Source: Nymphaea colorata (taxonomy: Eukaryota; Streptophyta; Magnoliopsida; Nymphaeales; Nymphaeaceae). From it: a DNA stretch of 64,000 nucleotides. Below, piece after piece: positions 34,986-45,692 of the stretch. Every line of letters begins with the position of its first letter. The first letter of the stretch is position 1. The notes beneath the pieces were generated by a model. It worked only from the letters and a program-made list of their open reading frames with translations, ran no database searches and was not told the DNA's origin. The stretch is from the NCBI RefSeq assembly GCF_008831285.2, contig NC_045150.1, positions 14,753,362 to 14,817,361 on the forward strand. The letters run 5' to 3'. Position numbers and translations under genes: made by a program.

Positions 34986-35817
34986 TGAAATCACAGCTGT
35001 TTCTATGCTCGGATGGTTATTTTGTGTTGTTAAAAACAGCCATAAAAGTTGTATTCCATCCTTGAAAACCATGGTCAAGCAATTGATCATTGCAAATGCA
35101 TCTTTTGCAATGGTTTTTATCAACACCAAGCAAAAAAATAACCATCCAGCCGTAGAGGTTCATCTTAATTGGACACAAAGGCCAGTTCAAAGAGAAAAAA
35201 AATAGGCCAACTTTTATTTGAATCCCTTGAATATTCAGAAATGATCTCGCCAATCCATTGTTGATCGCCCATTTTAATTGTTAAACATGTTTAAAGTATG
35301 ATGACATTCCTCTATTTTCCAGTCAACCTTCTAGAATAGATGGATTATATGAATATCCCATCAAAAAATTGATTTCTCATGACACAAATAAGCTCATGCT
35401 AACCCGCCAACTTGTGATCTCAACCCGTTTTTTAGTGGCGGAGCAAAGACTTTTTGGCTGGAGGGCACGTGAGTCACATCAAACGTGGGCACTATGATGT
35501 GACAGCAAGTGGGTCCAGCATCATCACAATATACTTTTGACTGACTGGTATAGGCAATGGTGCACAGCAACCCACACTTAGCTTCAATACTTTCCCTCTT
35601 ACAGCATGTTCAATGCTTACTGTGGGTAACGTAAGGGATACTGTTCTTGATCAATTTGTTATTGGAATTCTTCAACACAAGAATATTCAAACGTTATTAC
35701 TTAGCATTGATTGGATTTTGGAGAAGGGTGCAGAAACACAAAAAGTTGCATGCAATCCCTGGTAAATGACACAAGAACTTGTTACATTACTAGCTAAAGT
35801 CACCAGCCACTATAAGT

Positions 35818-35834
35818 CCCCCCCCCCCCCCCCC
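35818..35834. repeat. C17 homopolymer
   Basis: Seventeen consecutive C between AAGT and GATAAAATG. At the homologous place C7 has only CCC (about 52697), and C2 has GGGGAC (about 27456) on the opposite strand. Confidence 0.95.
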
Positions 35835-36510
35835 GATAAAATGTTCCAATCTTGGTGTCTGTAAATTATGACATGGACAGTGGATTAATTACTGTCATTT
35901 ATATATTTAATTACCTATTTGATGTCCCATGAATAGAACGAGGATCTCCCACGACAGTTTCTGAGCACAAAAAAGAAATTATTTGATGTCACAAGAATTT
36001 GTTTTAGGTACTGGAAAACTATATATTTTAAACTTAGAACATGATAACTCCTCAACTTGATTGCAAGATAATCTAAGAAAATTATAATCAATCACCAAAA
36101 TATGGAGTACCACTAACTTATGGAGTTTGGTGCATGTTGGATGGAGAGTCTATGCTTCATGCCTTCAAACTAATTAGAGTCCAAAAATCACCAAAATGGT
36201 TTTCAGTGAGAGAACAAGCTGAAGAAAAGTAGAACCCTAAAGGGGTAGTGGCAAATCCAAAAATTTCTGGCTAAGGGGCAGTATTAGTTTAATTTTCAAC
36301 TTTAAGGTATATAAAAAGTTTTAAAAACTAGTATCAATGACTGGTGAGGGAAATTGCTTACAATATCCGCAATGTGGCTCCAATCTTGTTAAAGAGTTGT
36401 TTGACAGCAGGGACACTCATAAAATTTTCAAAATAAGAACAACCCCTAAGTAGGTAGACGGAAATGTGGATGCTTAGCAGAAGTCTAACCGAGCATGAGT
36501 GATGTTGGTG

Positions 36511-36720
36511 CTAGATTTCTATACTGCAACTGGAGTGGAAGCACTATACTAGTTGATGGATATTTGGCCCCACTCGCAGGCATCGATGCGGCCGTGGGCT
36601 TGAGGGTAAGGGGAAAGAGGGAGCTTCTGGCTTTCACTAAGATTGTGGGGTGTCCTCCAGCTCATCTAAAATTAGAGCCCTACATATGTTATGTTATTTT
36701 TTAGCAAAGGGGTTGGCACA
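36511..36720 (+). other. GC-richer stretch with a short open frame
   Basis: A frame at 36495-36704 (69 residues) lies in sequence noticeably richer in GC than its neighbours. I recognise no domain and see no splice sites or other support, so it is not called as a gene. Confidence 0.35.
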
Positions 36721-37440
36721 AATTTATTTATAAAATATTAAACTTTGCCGATTGTTATTTCATCATTCAGGCGAACAAGCTGGTATGACTCAAATAGGTT
36801 GATTCAAACCAATTTTCAGAGATAAAATGAAAAAAATATATTATAAAATAGATGAAAAGAAATCCCCAAATTATAAAGAACACACACAAACAATAATATA
36901 TAGAAGCAAAAAAGAGCAGGAGAATGATGTTAAAAGATCACTACACGCTATTATAGATAGCCTGGCCCGAGAGAATGGCACAAACAAACAAATGGTCAAC
37001 TGCTCTTTTAGGGGGCGTTTGATGGTTTGGAATTTTGATTTAAGAATGAAATGCAATTCCAACTTCAACTCAAACATGAAACCTTTTATAGTCTTGAGAG
37101 TGGATAAACATCACTCAATGCAAGACTTTGATAACATAAAATATTGTTAGTAGCCATGTAACGCCAGCCAATTACTGATAATATATATATATTCTGGCCA
37201 TATTCGCATTCACCCACTTAACGGTTGAGAGAAAGATGAAGAAAAAAAAGTATAAACTAATACTAGATGACAAAAATACCCATTACTTTTTTTTCTTTAG
37301 TTTTCTCTCGTCAATTCATTATAATGAATCAAATAGTCCTTATGAACGAGTAGAGTAACATTGAATAATCAGAGTCCCCATTTATTTTTTTGCTATTTAT
37401 ATAAAAATATAAAAGAGGCATATGATATGGCCAAAATGGA
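36721..37440 (+). repeat. Repeat D, copy D1
   Basis: Its left part (36721-37190) matches D2 (43620-44200) and its right part (37143-37432) matches D3 (50620-50940), all in direct orientation. A terminal-looking GGGGGCGTTTGATGG occurs near 37011. No coding sequence recognised. Confidence 0.65.
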
Positions 37441-38217
37441 CATAGCATACCTGCAAACCCTCACTGCATGAGCCTCTGCCCCATGAACTATCACCAGATG
37501 AGAGCCCATAATATCATGGGGTGGAAAGCCATTTGTATATATATATGTATAGAGAGAGATCATGTGGGAGAAGGATTTTCCAATCACTTCAAGGTTCACA
37601 GTTTAAGGAGGTCAATGGACAGGTTTTGGAGCAGGGACTACCATGTGTTACAGGGACAGAGCCAAAAAAATTTCATGAGAAGGGCCGAATTAATGTTTCT
37701 AAATTTTGACTAAGGTCAAAAAATCATTTTTCAAAATTTTTATATAGGACAAGTGAAATTTACTAAAATTTACATATAGATTTTTTTTAAAAAAAAATTG
37801 AGGTGGGCCAGGGCCATGTGAGCCTCCCTTGGCTCCAACCCTGATGCCTAAAAAAAATTTTCAAACACCACTAGGACAATCTCTTCTTCCAATGTATTCA
37901 ACAGTTATTGCGGTCACCTTAAGTAATATGTTAAAGTGTCTGCGGCCTTCCTTTTGTGTTTGAAAGTCTTCAAATGTTTGTGATTGTTATACCTAAGCTT
38001 AACAATTGAAAATGCTACCACTTTTCTCCATTGTGATGGTTACTAGTTACACAAAGGAATATGTAACTCAGATCAGCCACATGTCTGTTTTTTTTTTCTT
38101 TTTTTGCATAATTTTCAAATCCAAATCCTTCCCTTCATCAGCGGCCACCATAACTATGACTTCTGTTACAAATATCAACACATTTATCCTTAGTACAGCA
38201 ACCTTTTAGTCCTCCCC
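37441..38217. other. 5' flank of the aspartic protease frame
   Basis: No gene recognised. It includes T-rich runs near 38089 and 37783. A frame at 38006-38209 just upstream of the protease is low-complexity and is not supported as coding. No convincing TATA box at a suitable distance from 38218 was seen. Confidence 0.45.
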
Positions 38218-39570
38218 ATGGCAGCGTTCTTCTCCCCCTTAGCATTCAGCCTCCTACTGCAGCTGCTCTTACTTGCAATACTGCCTAACCCTACCACAAT
38301 CTTCGCTTCCAAACCTCTCGGCTTCTCTATAGACCTCATTCATCAAGACTCATCCCTGTCACCTCTCTATGACCCTTCATCCACTCTAGCTCAACGAGCT
38401 GAGCAGGCGAATCTGTGCTCCATGTTTTGCTCCCGCAGCATTGCTTCACGGTTTACCAATACCTCCAGCATGATCTCCAGCCCCGTGATGGCTGGTCCCG
38501 GTGAGTTTCTCGTGAAGCTCTCGCTAGGTACCCCATCCAGCCTGTACTGGGCCATTATAGACACTGGTAGCAACCTCAAATGGGCAACATGATGCCATTG
38601 TGACAACTGCCCCGTCAAAACACCAATGTTTGATCCACTTCAGTCGTCCACCTACAAGAACCAGAGATGCTCCAGCCGCTTTTGCATGGAATTGCGGAAC
38701 CATCGTTGCACCAGCGACCCACTTTGCTGGTTCAGATATTCCTATGGAGACAATTCCAAAGTAGAAGGGGTCCTAGCCTCCGAGACGCTCCTGTTTGACA
38801 ATGATGCCGACACCATCAAGCATGAAGGAATTGTCTTTGGTTGTGTTCATCATGAAGATAATCCTGAGTCTGCCCTGCCTAAAGTTCCTGGCCTTGTTGG
38901 CCTTGGCCGTGGTCCTCTCTCTCTTGTTAAACAGATTGGCTCTTCCATTGATGACAAATTTGCTTACTGTCTTCCTCCATATAGCAATGAAAACAATTCC
39001 GCGGGACAGCTCAAATTCAGCGAGGACACAGAGTTTTCAGGCACAGAAGAGGTTCAAGAGACGCCGATGGCATCAGATGGTGGTGAAGGCAGCTTTTATG
39101 TGCTCATCCTGACAGACATAAGTGTTGGGAACAGCAGACTCAACATACAATTTGGTGGTGCACAGACGACTGCATTGTTGGGAGATGCTAGATCGATCAT
39201 CAAAGACTCGGGTACCAGCCTGACTTTTCTTGCCAAAGATGTGTATGGTTAAGTGGCAAATGCAGTGGCTAATGTCATAAACCGTGAACTCTTCTATCCT
39301 ATTGAGCAAGATTTGCTGTGTTACCATGTAGAGGACAATGCTGATCCATATGAAGGGTTGCTGGAGATGACCTTTCATTTCACTAATGCAGACTGGAAGC
39401 TGCCACCTTCAAATATCTTTGTAATGTTTAGAAGTGGAATCACCTGCTTAGCCATTAAAGATGGAGAGAAGCCCATCTTTGGGAATATTGCGCAGCAAAA
39501 CATGCATGTCAAGTATGATCTGGGCAACAGACTTCTTTCTTTTGCACCAACTGAATGTACACAGGGCTAA
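38218..39570 (+). pseudogene. CDR1-like aspartic protease, continuous frame with two nonsense codons
   Basis: Plant A1-family aspartic protease of the CDR1/nepenthesin-like type, predicted to be secreted. One frame of 451 codons runs from the ATG at 38218 to the TAA at 39568 with no frameshift. It is interrupted by TGA at codon 125 (38590-38592) and TAA at codon 345 (39250-39252). Residues 1-30 form a hydrophobic signal peptide (FSLLLQLLLLAIL). The propeptide motif GFSIDLIHQDSSLSPLYDPS follows. Catalytic motifs are intact: DTGSNLKW (Asp115) and DSGTSLTF (Asp330). The flap-region Tyr (RYSYGDNS) and the FGCVHHED and GLVGLGRGPLSL blocks are conserved. The length is typical for this intronless family. 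As read, translation stops just after the first catalytic motif, so it is a young pseudogene unless the stops are errors or read through. A possible poly(A) signal AATAAA is at 39603. Confidence 0.9.
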
Positions 39571-39602
39571 GGTCCAGCCATGAAAAAAGTCCAACATGTA
39601 GA

Positions 39603-39608
39603 AATAAA
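39603..39608 (+). terminator. Possible polyadenylation signal of the protease
   Basis: AATAAA 32 bp past the stop codon at 39568-39570, in an AT-rich context. Plausible near-upstream element, unproven. Confidence 0.4.
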
Positions 39609-39911
39609 TTGTTTATCGTACGAACAAAAGTTCTAGACTTTTGTCACCTATAAGTAAGGGTTTTATTTGGTCATAATTGTGTGTTTCTGGTTATTGCACG
39701 TTCAACTCTCTCCCTCCCCCTCTTGTGGATCTAAAAGTTAGAATCTTAGAAATGACACATTTTGTATATCTTTCATTATCTTTTCTCCTAGTCTGACTAC
39801 ATTTGATCATTTTGAGGTTTTTTTCTGTGTGAAACTGAAAAGTCTTATAATAATGCCATGTTAATTCTTTTCAAATACGAGGTTGATGTTTTATTTTATT
39901 TGACTTTAAAG

Positions 39912-41603
39912 GTGGTGTTGCAAGGAACAATAGAGGGCATCTTAGATTATCTTGAAAGGGCAGTGCGGATAGCTATAAGGTAGTTTGGTGGTATTTGCTA
40001 CACTTTTTTTACACACGAGTCTTGTAAGTGTGTCTTGTAAGCAATAGCTAAATCAAAGAGAATATCGAGTGTTTTTAGTAGGTGCAGCTACAAAGCATTC
40101 TACATTTCAAGCATGCATTTTTACCATAGCTTCTGCTCGTTTTGTTTTGGATATTCTTTTGTTGATTAAATTCTCTGGGTCTTTGAAAATGGGTGAAGTA
40201 GATTGTGGCTAACCTATGTAATCTTATAACTCTCTCTAACGATCTATATTCAGCCATTCAATATGGTTTCAAATCTGATATTTGGTCTCTTCTCTCTCTC
40301 ATTTTTTCCATGATGGCCAATATTTTTGTATGATAATTGTACTAATTTTTTTAGTATAAGTTTTGGATATGGTTTGCAAATTGCTTATATGAGATGGCTG
40401 CACATTGCCCAGCATTCAAAGCTTTTGTAAGACCTACTTTCTTTGATCCATTCCACATACTTTGTATGCATGAATATATTTATTTGGACAATACAATCTA
40501 CTTATTTATTAAGAATTTTATGACTTTGTACTTTTTGATATGCCACCTTATACTGAACAACTTCAAGGCCTTCCTCCTGCAACACATGGGTAAGATGATT
40601 ATTCAGTCTCATTACTATGTAGCACTGGTCTGGATGTAAGAATTCCTCTTTGCCAATGTCTGTACCCTAATTGCTGCTCATGGAGCGTCCAAGATCTTTT
40701 GGGCTTATAGCCTTTATACTGTCTATTACCTTCTTGCTATTTTTAGTAACCTTACTTGGTCTGCTTAATCCTTTCTCTCGATCTTATCTTGGTATATCTT
40801 CTATTAATGCTGATTTTATTTCTAGAATGTGGTTACAGGTGGCCAATGCACTCAACAAATAGAATGTATTGGTGAAATTATAAATATAATTCTTAAGACT
40901 GGTGGCACACCTATAGCTATTGGAAACAAGTTACATGTCACAGGTGTAATCTACTTACTAAGCATAGTTGTTGAAACACATAGTTGCTGTTTGAGACATG
41001 GTGCATTTGCAAAGAGCTGCCACTCTTTAATGTAACAGTATATATTCTCATGATTTGGTTTGTAAACTACTTTGCTCCTAATACCTTAAGACTGTAACAG
41101 TTTGAATTTCTGAATTTCCTCCTTTTCTTTGTAGTTTCATCAGTATCAAGTCAATTTTAGTCGGAACTTGCATTTTGTCCCTTGGTGGCATGAAGCTGGT
41201 TTTGACTTAGTGGATCATGAGTTAATTTCTCTTCTAGAGAACATCTGAGTCATCTCATCAGATCTGAACTAGTTATGGTCCAATCAGGCACTGCAGATGT
41301 GGATGTCAGCAAGGAGCAGAGAGTTATTCAAGATCTAGACTCGATGGGCATGATTGATTCACAGAAGCTTGTCCTTTCTAAGGTGCATGCTAGATTAGTT
41401 TCTTCCACTTGTAGAAGCTTGTCCTATCGATTAAGGCTGGTTAGTTTCTTTGTGCTGAAAACTGATCTATTCTTTGATCTTGGATCTTGTAGGCAGAAGT
41501 TGCTGTGGAAATCAAGAAGCTCCCGCCCAATATTGTTGAAGGAAACCCATCCTTGGATTACATCAAATACATCATTTTTCCATGGCTGGGAAGTTTGAAG
41601 TAG
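39912..41603 (+). pseudogene. Unidentified multi-exon gene or gene remnant
   Basis: Several coding-like blocks with splice signals lie in order. 39912-39979 (VVLQGTIEGILDYLERAV) has AG before and GTAG after. A block ends at 40426 (QIAYMRWLHIAQHSKL, then GTAAGA), and another at about 40513-40589 (FYDFVLFDMPPYTEQLQGLP, then GTAAG). A block near 40668 starts LIAAHGASKIFWAYS, and one near 40850-40970 contains ILKTGGTPIAIGNKLHVTG. 41135-41382 (FHQYQVNFSRNLHFVPWWHE, later KEQRVIQDLDSMGMIDSQK) follows a strong pyrimidine-rich acceptor but needs one frameshift near 41247. A 110-bp GT-AG intron precedes the last exon, 41493-41603 (AEVAVEIKKLPPNIVEGN, then IIFPWLGSLK and a stop). I cannot name the family. 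The 5' end is not seen, and intermediate blocks contain stops, so a truncated or decayed copy is likely. Confidence 0.45.
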
Positions 41604-42559
41604 AATGGGAGGAATGGTGGAAACAAGTAAATTTTAACGATTCTTTATTTTATAAATTTATTCTTCATTCAGATTTGATAGGGATGTCTAATCTGAATCT
41701 GTCGTTATCCATGTAAATTTTCAAATTTACATTTATTTGTCAAGTTTTCTCAACACGGGCATGTCATTGGATAAATGCTGGGAATGACCAGTCCGTGCAC
41801 TTCTAAAATGGTGGCAGGTGATCTGAGGCTAACGAAACGTTTTTGGCAACACTGCAAAGGGCAAGGACTAGTATTGGTCTTTTGTGAGTTGGCAATAAAC
41901 TTATTTGCAACGACAAAAGGCATTGCCAATAGCTTGTCTTCATTGTTGTGGTTGTATTTGTTTCACCAGGGACCAGAGCAGGTCGAAACTCCCCCCCGTC
42001 CCACCTTAAATCTATCATTTTTAATATACGTAGATTTAAGATCCATGCTACATAAATCTTTGGTTTGTTTAAGCTGAGGGTCTTTTAAAGCTTACCTTTT
42101 AATGCTACAACGAACTATCAAGCACAACTTAAAGTACGAAGGAGGATCGAACCAATCTCTCAAACCATCCGGACATGAGTACACCATCACAATTTTCTTT
42201 GTCACTTTCGATGCAAACTCTGCTGGGAGTTAGGCTGCCATCCCTTTTAGTAGGAAGAATAAGTAATGAATCTACATCAAAGATTAACTTTGTCAATATT
42301 ACTTGAACATCCCCTTCCTGACGATATGGGTGCCCACGCACTATTTTCTTTGTCTTTATATGTTTTTTTTTATCAATATTCTATTGATAATGATTTTGTT
42401 TTTCTCAACTTCAGCAGTACATTATAATAACCTTCGTACACGTTTGCAAAATAATATACTTTGTTATTTTTTTGAAATTTATATCTATCAGTTTGATCTA
42501 ATTTTATGAAAATGTTTTTGACGATGATATTTGCAGGGCCGGGGAAAAGAAAATGTGGA
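41604..42559. other. Intergenic, no gene seen
   Basis: No recognisable coding, RNA or transposon feature. Frames at 41775-42077 and 42129-42341 have no known domain. Confidence 0.45.
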
Positions 42560-42906
42560 TGAAGTTGGTGCTATGCTTTAAGAGAGAACCAATTAAAATT
42601 AAAATATAGAGATCTTCCCTAGTGCCAGAGCCTATTATGTATAAGGTCATCCACAATTGCAGGTACATTCAAATTCAACTAAATCATCTTGTGTGATGGT
42701 AAGTCCCGTGGTGGAGCTACATGATGGATGGTGCCGCACAAACTTTAGTTATGTTCATGTTAATAACTTCACACATTTCAGGCAGCCACTTCTGCAGTAT
42801 AATTTAAAACTGCTTTCAAAAGACCGTGCTCAAACAACTGATCAATGCAAATGCACTGTGATGGTTTTTATCCACATAAAACAAAATAAATAGCTGATTT
42901 CAATTC

Positions 42907-42982
<76 letters not shown>

Positions 42983-43006
42983 ATATATATACATATATAT
43001 ATATAC

Positions 43007-43052
<46 letters not shown>

Positions 43053-43600
43053 GAACATATGTTGTACTTGTAAGTTTTAGTTACCAGAAATTAATTGTAT
43101 CGGTTCGTCTTAATTGGATGCAAGGGCCAGTTGAAGGAGAAAAAATTGGCTGACTTTTCTTTGAATCCCAGGACTGACTTTTCTTAAACGACGATGACAT
43201 GCTTTCAGCTTCCATTCGACCTGGTCGGATCGAGAGCAATGTGCTATACTAGTGCAAGGATGGAACTTGGAAGCACTATGTATGCCAGTTGAAGGACATT
43301 TGACTCTACTCACATGGGCATGGGCATTATGGAAAGCCGGATCTAAAATTAGTGTCTTATATGGTCTTATGCATGAAAATTTATGCATATGGGTGCTTAA
43401 TAACCTAGATAACATGTCTAAGTAAAAAAAAAAAGTCTTCTAGAAGGACAAAAAGGGTTTATGAAAAAGTAAATATTCCAAAATATACACTTCTTTATAA
43501 AAAAAAATAAAAAATACTCCAACCTTGCACCAACCTACACGATCCAATATCATTGGACATGCGTAGGGGTGTAAAAAGGGAGGCCCAGGCAATCACCGAA
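42560..43600 (+). repeat. Dispersed repeat family, copy C5 (partial)
   Basis: 42570-42710 matches C4/C7 (34590-34800, 51480-51650). 42830-42895 matches the TGGTTTTTATC block of C4. After a very long AT tract, 43080-43600 matches C4 near 35150 and the reverse complement of C1 4690-5460, including the CATGGGCATGGGCATTATGG block (43315). Confidence 0.65.
42911..43052. repeat. Long (AT)n tract with GT interruptions
   Basis: About 140 bp of nearly pure alternating AT, the longest in the window. The frame 42842-43042 across it is a translation artefact. Confidence 0.95.
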
Positions 43601-43619
43601 AAGAAATCATGGGACTAGG

Positions 43620-44200
43620 AATAAGATTATTTAATAAAATATAGAACTCTGCATGCCAATTATAATGTGATCAAATGTCGGGCCGATAACAAACTGGTAC
43701 AATTCAAATTGGTTGATCCGAATCAATTTTCACAGATAAAATGAAAAAAAATTATAAAATAGATGACAAGAAAGCACCAAATTACAAATTAAGAACAGCA
43801 AAGAAACGACAATAGAAGCAAAAAAGAGGAGTGAGAAAGACAAAGGATGTCTAGAAGGCTATGAGCTAACAACAACCAAAAGGTCGACCCATCTTCTGAG
43901 GACAAGAGTTTGACTTCAAACATATAGAGAGAACAAGACCCAGCCCTGATGTCAAGATTGTTCCAGCTAAGTTTTGATTCTCTTAACCTAGCAGAGGGTT
44001 CGCCACCACAAAAAATTTGTCGGTTAATAATATTTGTGGGTCTTTCATGTGAAACCAAGTCCTTCTCAACGCAATCTGGAACCTTTCACAGTCTTAAGGT
44101 TGGATAAAATTCACCCAGTGCGTGACTTTTGTTAATATAAGATATTGCTAGTGGCCATACAATACCTGCTAATAAAAAAGACTTCATCCTTTTTTCTTGA
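43620..44200 (+). repeat. Repeat D, copy D2
   Basis: Direct match to D1 (36721-37190): shared blocks include AATTTTCACAGATAAAATGA (about 43722) and CCATACAATACCTG versus CCATGTAACGCCAG (44154 versus 37154). Confidence 0.6.
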
Positions 44201-44236
44201 GAAAGAACACCCAACTCATCCATGATTTGTCATCTT

Positions 44237-44600
44237 TTAATAGGAGAAAGTATCTGAAAATAGAGTTGGGCCCCATACATCGGCCTGAGCCAAGTTGAAG
44301 CAATATTGGCTTTTTATTTCAGATTCAGGAAATGATTGTCCAGTCATCTTTGCGTAATTGCATGTCTCACATACTGGAAAATTGTAGATGAGCAAAAGAA
44401 ACACAGTTTTGAGAATTAGATCACACAAATGTCCCAACCTATAGTGCCATAGGAGTGATTCTTCATTCTTCTTGTCAGCTGGAAGTGCCTTGTTTGTGTT
44501 CAAGTTAATGTAGTAGATAGAGCTCATCTCTCTCATAACCATCACCAAGCCTCTTCCGGGATTTCTGGTCCAGCAAAATGACCTTCTAGTTGGAGAAAAT
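44237..44600 (-). pseudogene. Antisense copia fragment (pre-integrase / integrase start)
   Basis: The minus strand encodes YYINLNTNKALP, then LWHYRLGH with CETC (the integrase HHCC zinc finger), then ADVWGP (the first catalytic Asp region of the integrase core). It spans only about 100 codons. Both ends are lost; the upstream side abuts the LTR of copia element 2, which reads the other way. Confidence 0.75.
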
Positions 44601-44637
44601 ATTCAGAAATTTCTGTAACATAGAGCTGTGCTTGATT

Positions 44638-44965
44638 TGTTAAAAATGATAAGATCTATGGAACAGATACGATCAGGATCAGTTACAAAGGACAGGGTAC
44701 AGTTTCCAATACTCAAGAGCTATCCAAAACTGACCAATCTTCTCTAAATGAGAAAGAAATCATTTCCCCTATCTTCTCCTATAATTCTGCCCAAATCTGT
44801 CATGTAAATCAAGATCCTAAAATCAAGAATCTAAATTGTATAAAGTGATTATAAATATCTATACTCTCTCTATGTGGTTTTTGAATAGAAGAGAGAGTTT
44901 TTGTGTGGATGTAGGCCGATTTTAGCCGAACCACGTTACACCTGTGTGTTCATCTTTTCTTTTAA
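44638..44965 (+). mobile_element. 5' LTR of copia element 2
   Basis: Starts TGTTAAAAATGATAAG and ends just before the primer site at 44968. A TATAAATA box lies near 44851, followed by CTCTCTCTATG. The 3' end lacks a clear CA, so the boundary is uncertain by a few bases. No 3' LTR is present in the window. Confidence 0.6.
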
Positions 44966-44967
44966 CT

Positions 44968-44980
44968 TGGTATCAGAGCC
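44968..44980 (+). other. Primer-binding site (tRNA-Met initiator) of copia element 2
   Basis: TGGTATCAGAGCC, complementary to initiator tRNA-Met, in the usual plant copia context (AACT before it). Confidence 0.9.
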
Positions 44981-45159
44981 TGCAACTGCTTTCACCATGG
45001 TCTTCCGTATCCTGCATCTTTCTAGAGCCACGCTTCACCTGTCTGGTGCACGACCATTGTTTGATGCCGGCACCATCGTTTTCCAGCCACTCTCTGCTGC
45101 GTCCCCTGTTGCGTCTCCTGTTCCTCTTCCTACATCCAGAGTTTTTTGCGTAACAAGGG

Positions 45160-45560
45160 AAACCACCGAGGAGTGTGCGGTTTCATGCTCTTTTTTTTTG
45201 TGGTGAGCAAGTGAAAGCCACCAAGGCCTTCACTGAGGAGCGTGTTGCTTCCTGTCTGCATCGAGGAGCGCATTGTTTAACTAAGGAGTGTGCTGCTCCT
45301 TTTAGTGTTTGAACAAGAGTGTGGCACCGAGTGTGTTGTTTTTTACCTTCATCGAGGCACGTGCCTTCCTTTTGGAGTGTGTTATTCCCTGCCTTCAGCA
45401 AGGCACATGCCTCCTTTTTTGTCTAAGGAAGGCCATGCTCTTTCCAGCCATCACCAAGGAGCATGCTGTTGACTTCCTTTTCTATGTCTCAACAAGGGAA
45501 GGTCATGCTGTTTCCTTTTGTGTTCACATGTTCATCGAGGAGCGTGCTAACATGGGAGTG
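45160..45560 (+). repeat. Degenerate tandem repeats in the leader of copia element 2
   Basis: About eight imperfect copies of a GAGGAGYGTGCTGTTTCC-like word, spaced irregularly by about 30-60 bp, between the primer site and the gag start at 45693. The leader is GC-richer than its surroundings. Confidence 0.6.
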
Positions 45561-45692
45561 CCACCGAGGCGTATCTGCCCCTTCAGTCACCCGATCCGCC
45601 TCCTCAGTCACCTTTTTTTTTTATCAGACTCAAATCGTATTGACTGTGCTTGTCGGCTGTTGATTGAACGAGTGAGATTTTCTAGTATAACA

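Larger units (their letters stand above)
34480..36510 (+). repeat. Dispersed repeat family, copy C4
   Basis: Direct-orientation homologue of the left part of C7: 34540-34740 matches 51400-51600; 34985-35170 matches 51905-52085; 35210-35430 matches 52090-52340; a hAT-like block with AGTGGCGGAGC ends at about 35441-35595 matches 52345-52465; 35640-36500 matches 52490-53410. It is truncated compared with C7, which continues to 55053. Confidence 0.75.

Noticed and set aside
34758-35129. 123-residue minus frame with His-Thr repeats
   Set aside because: Runs through the (AT)n(GT)n tract; repetitive translation only.
38795-39112. Second frame inside the protease at 38218-39570
   Set aside because: Shifted-frame shadow of the real protease frame.
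42842-43042. Tyr-Ile-rich open frame (also at 29544-29750, 34750-35205, 49955-50206)
   Set aside because: Translation of (AT)n and (GT)n microsatellites; no start context or domain.
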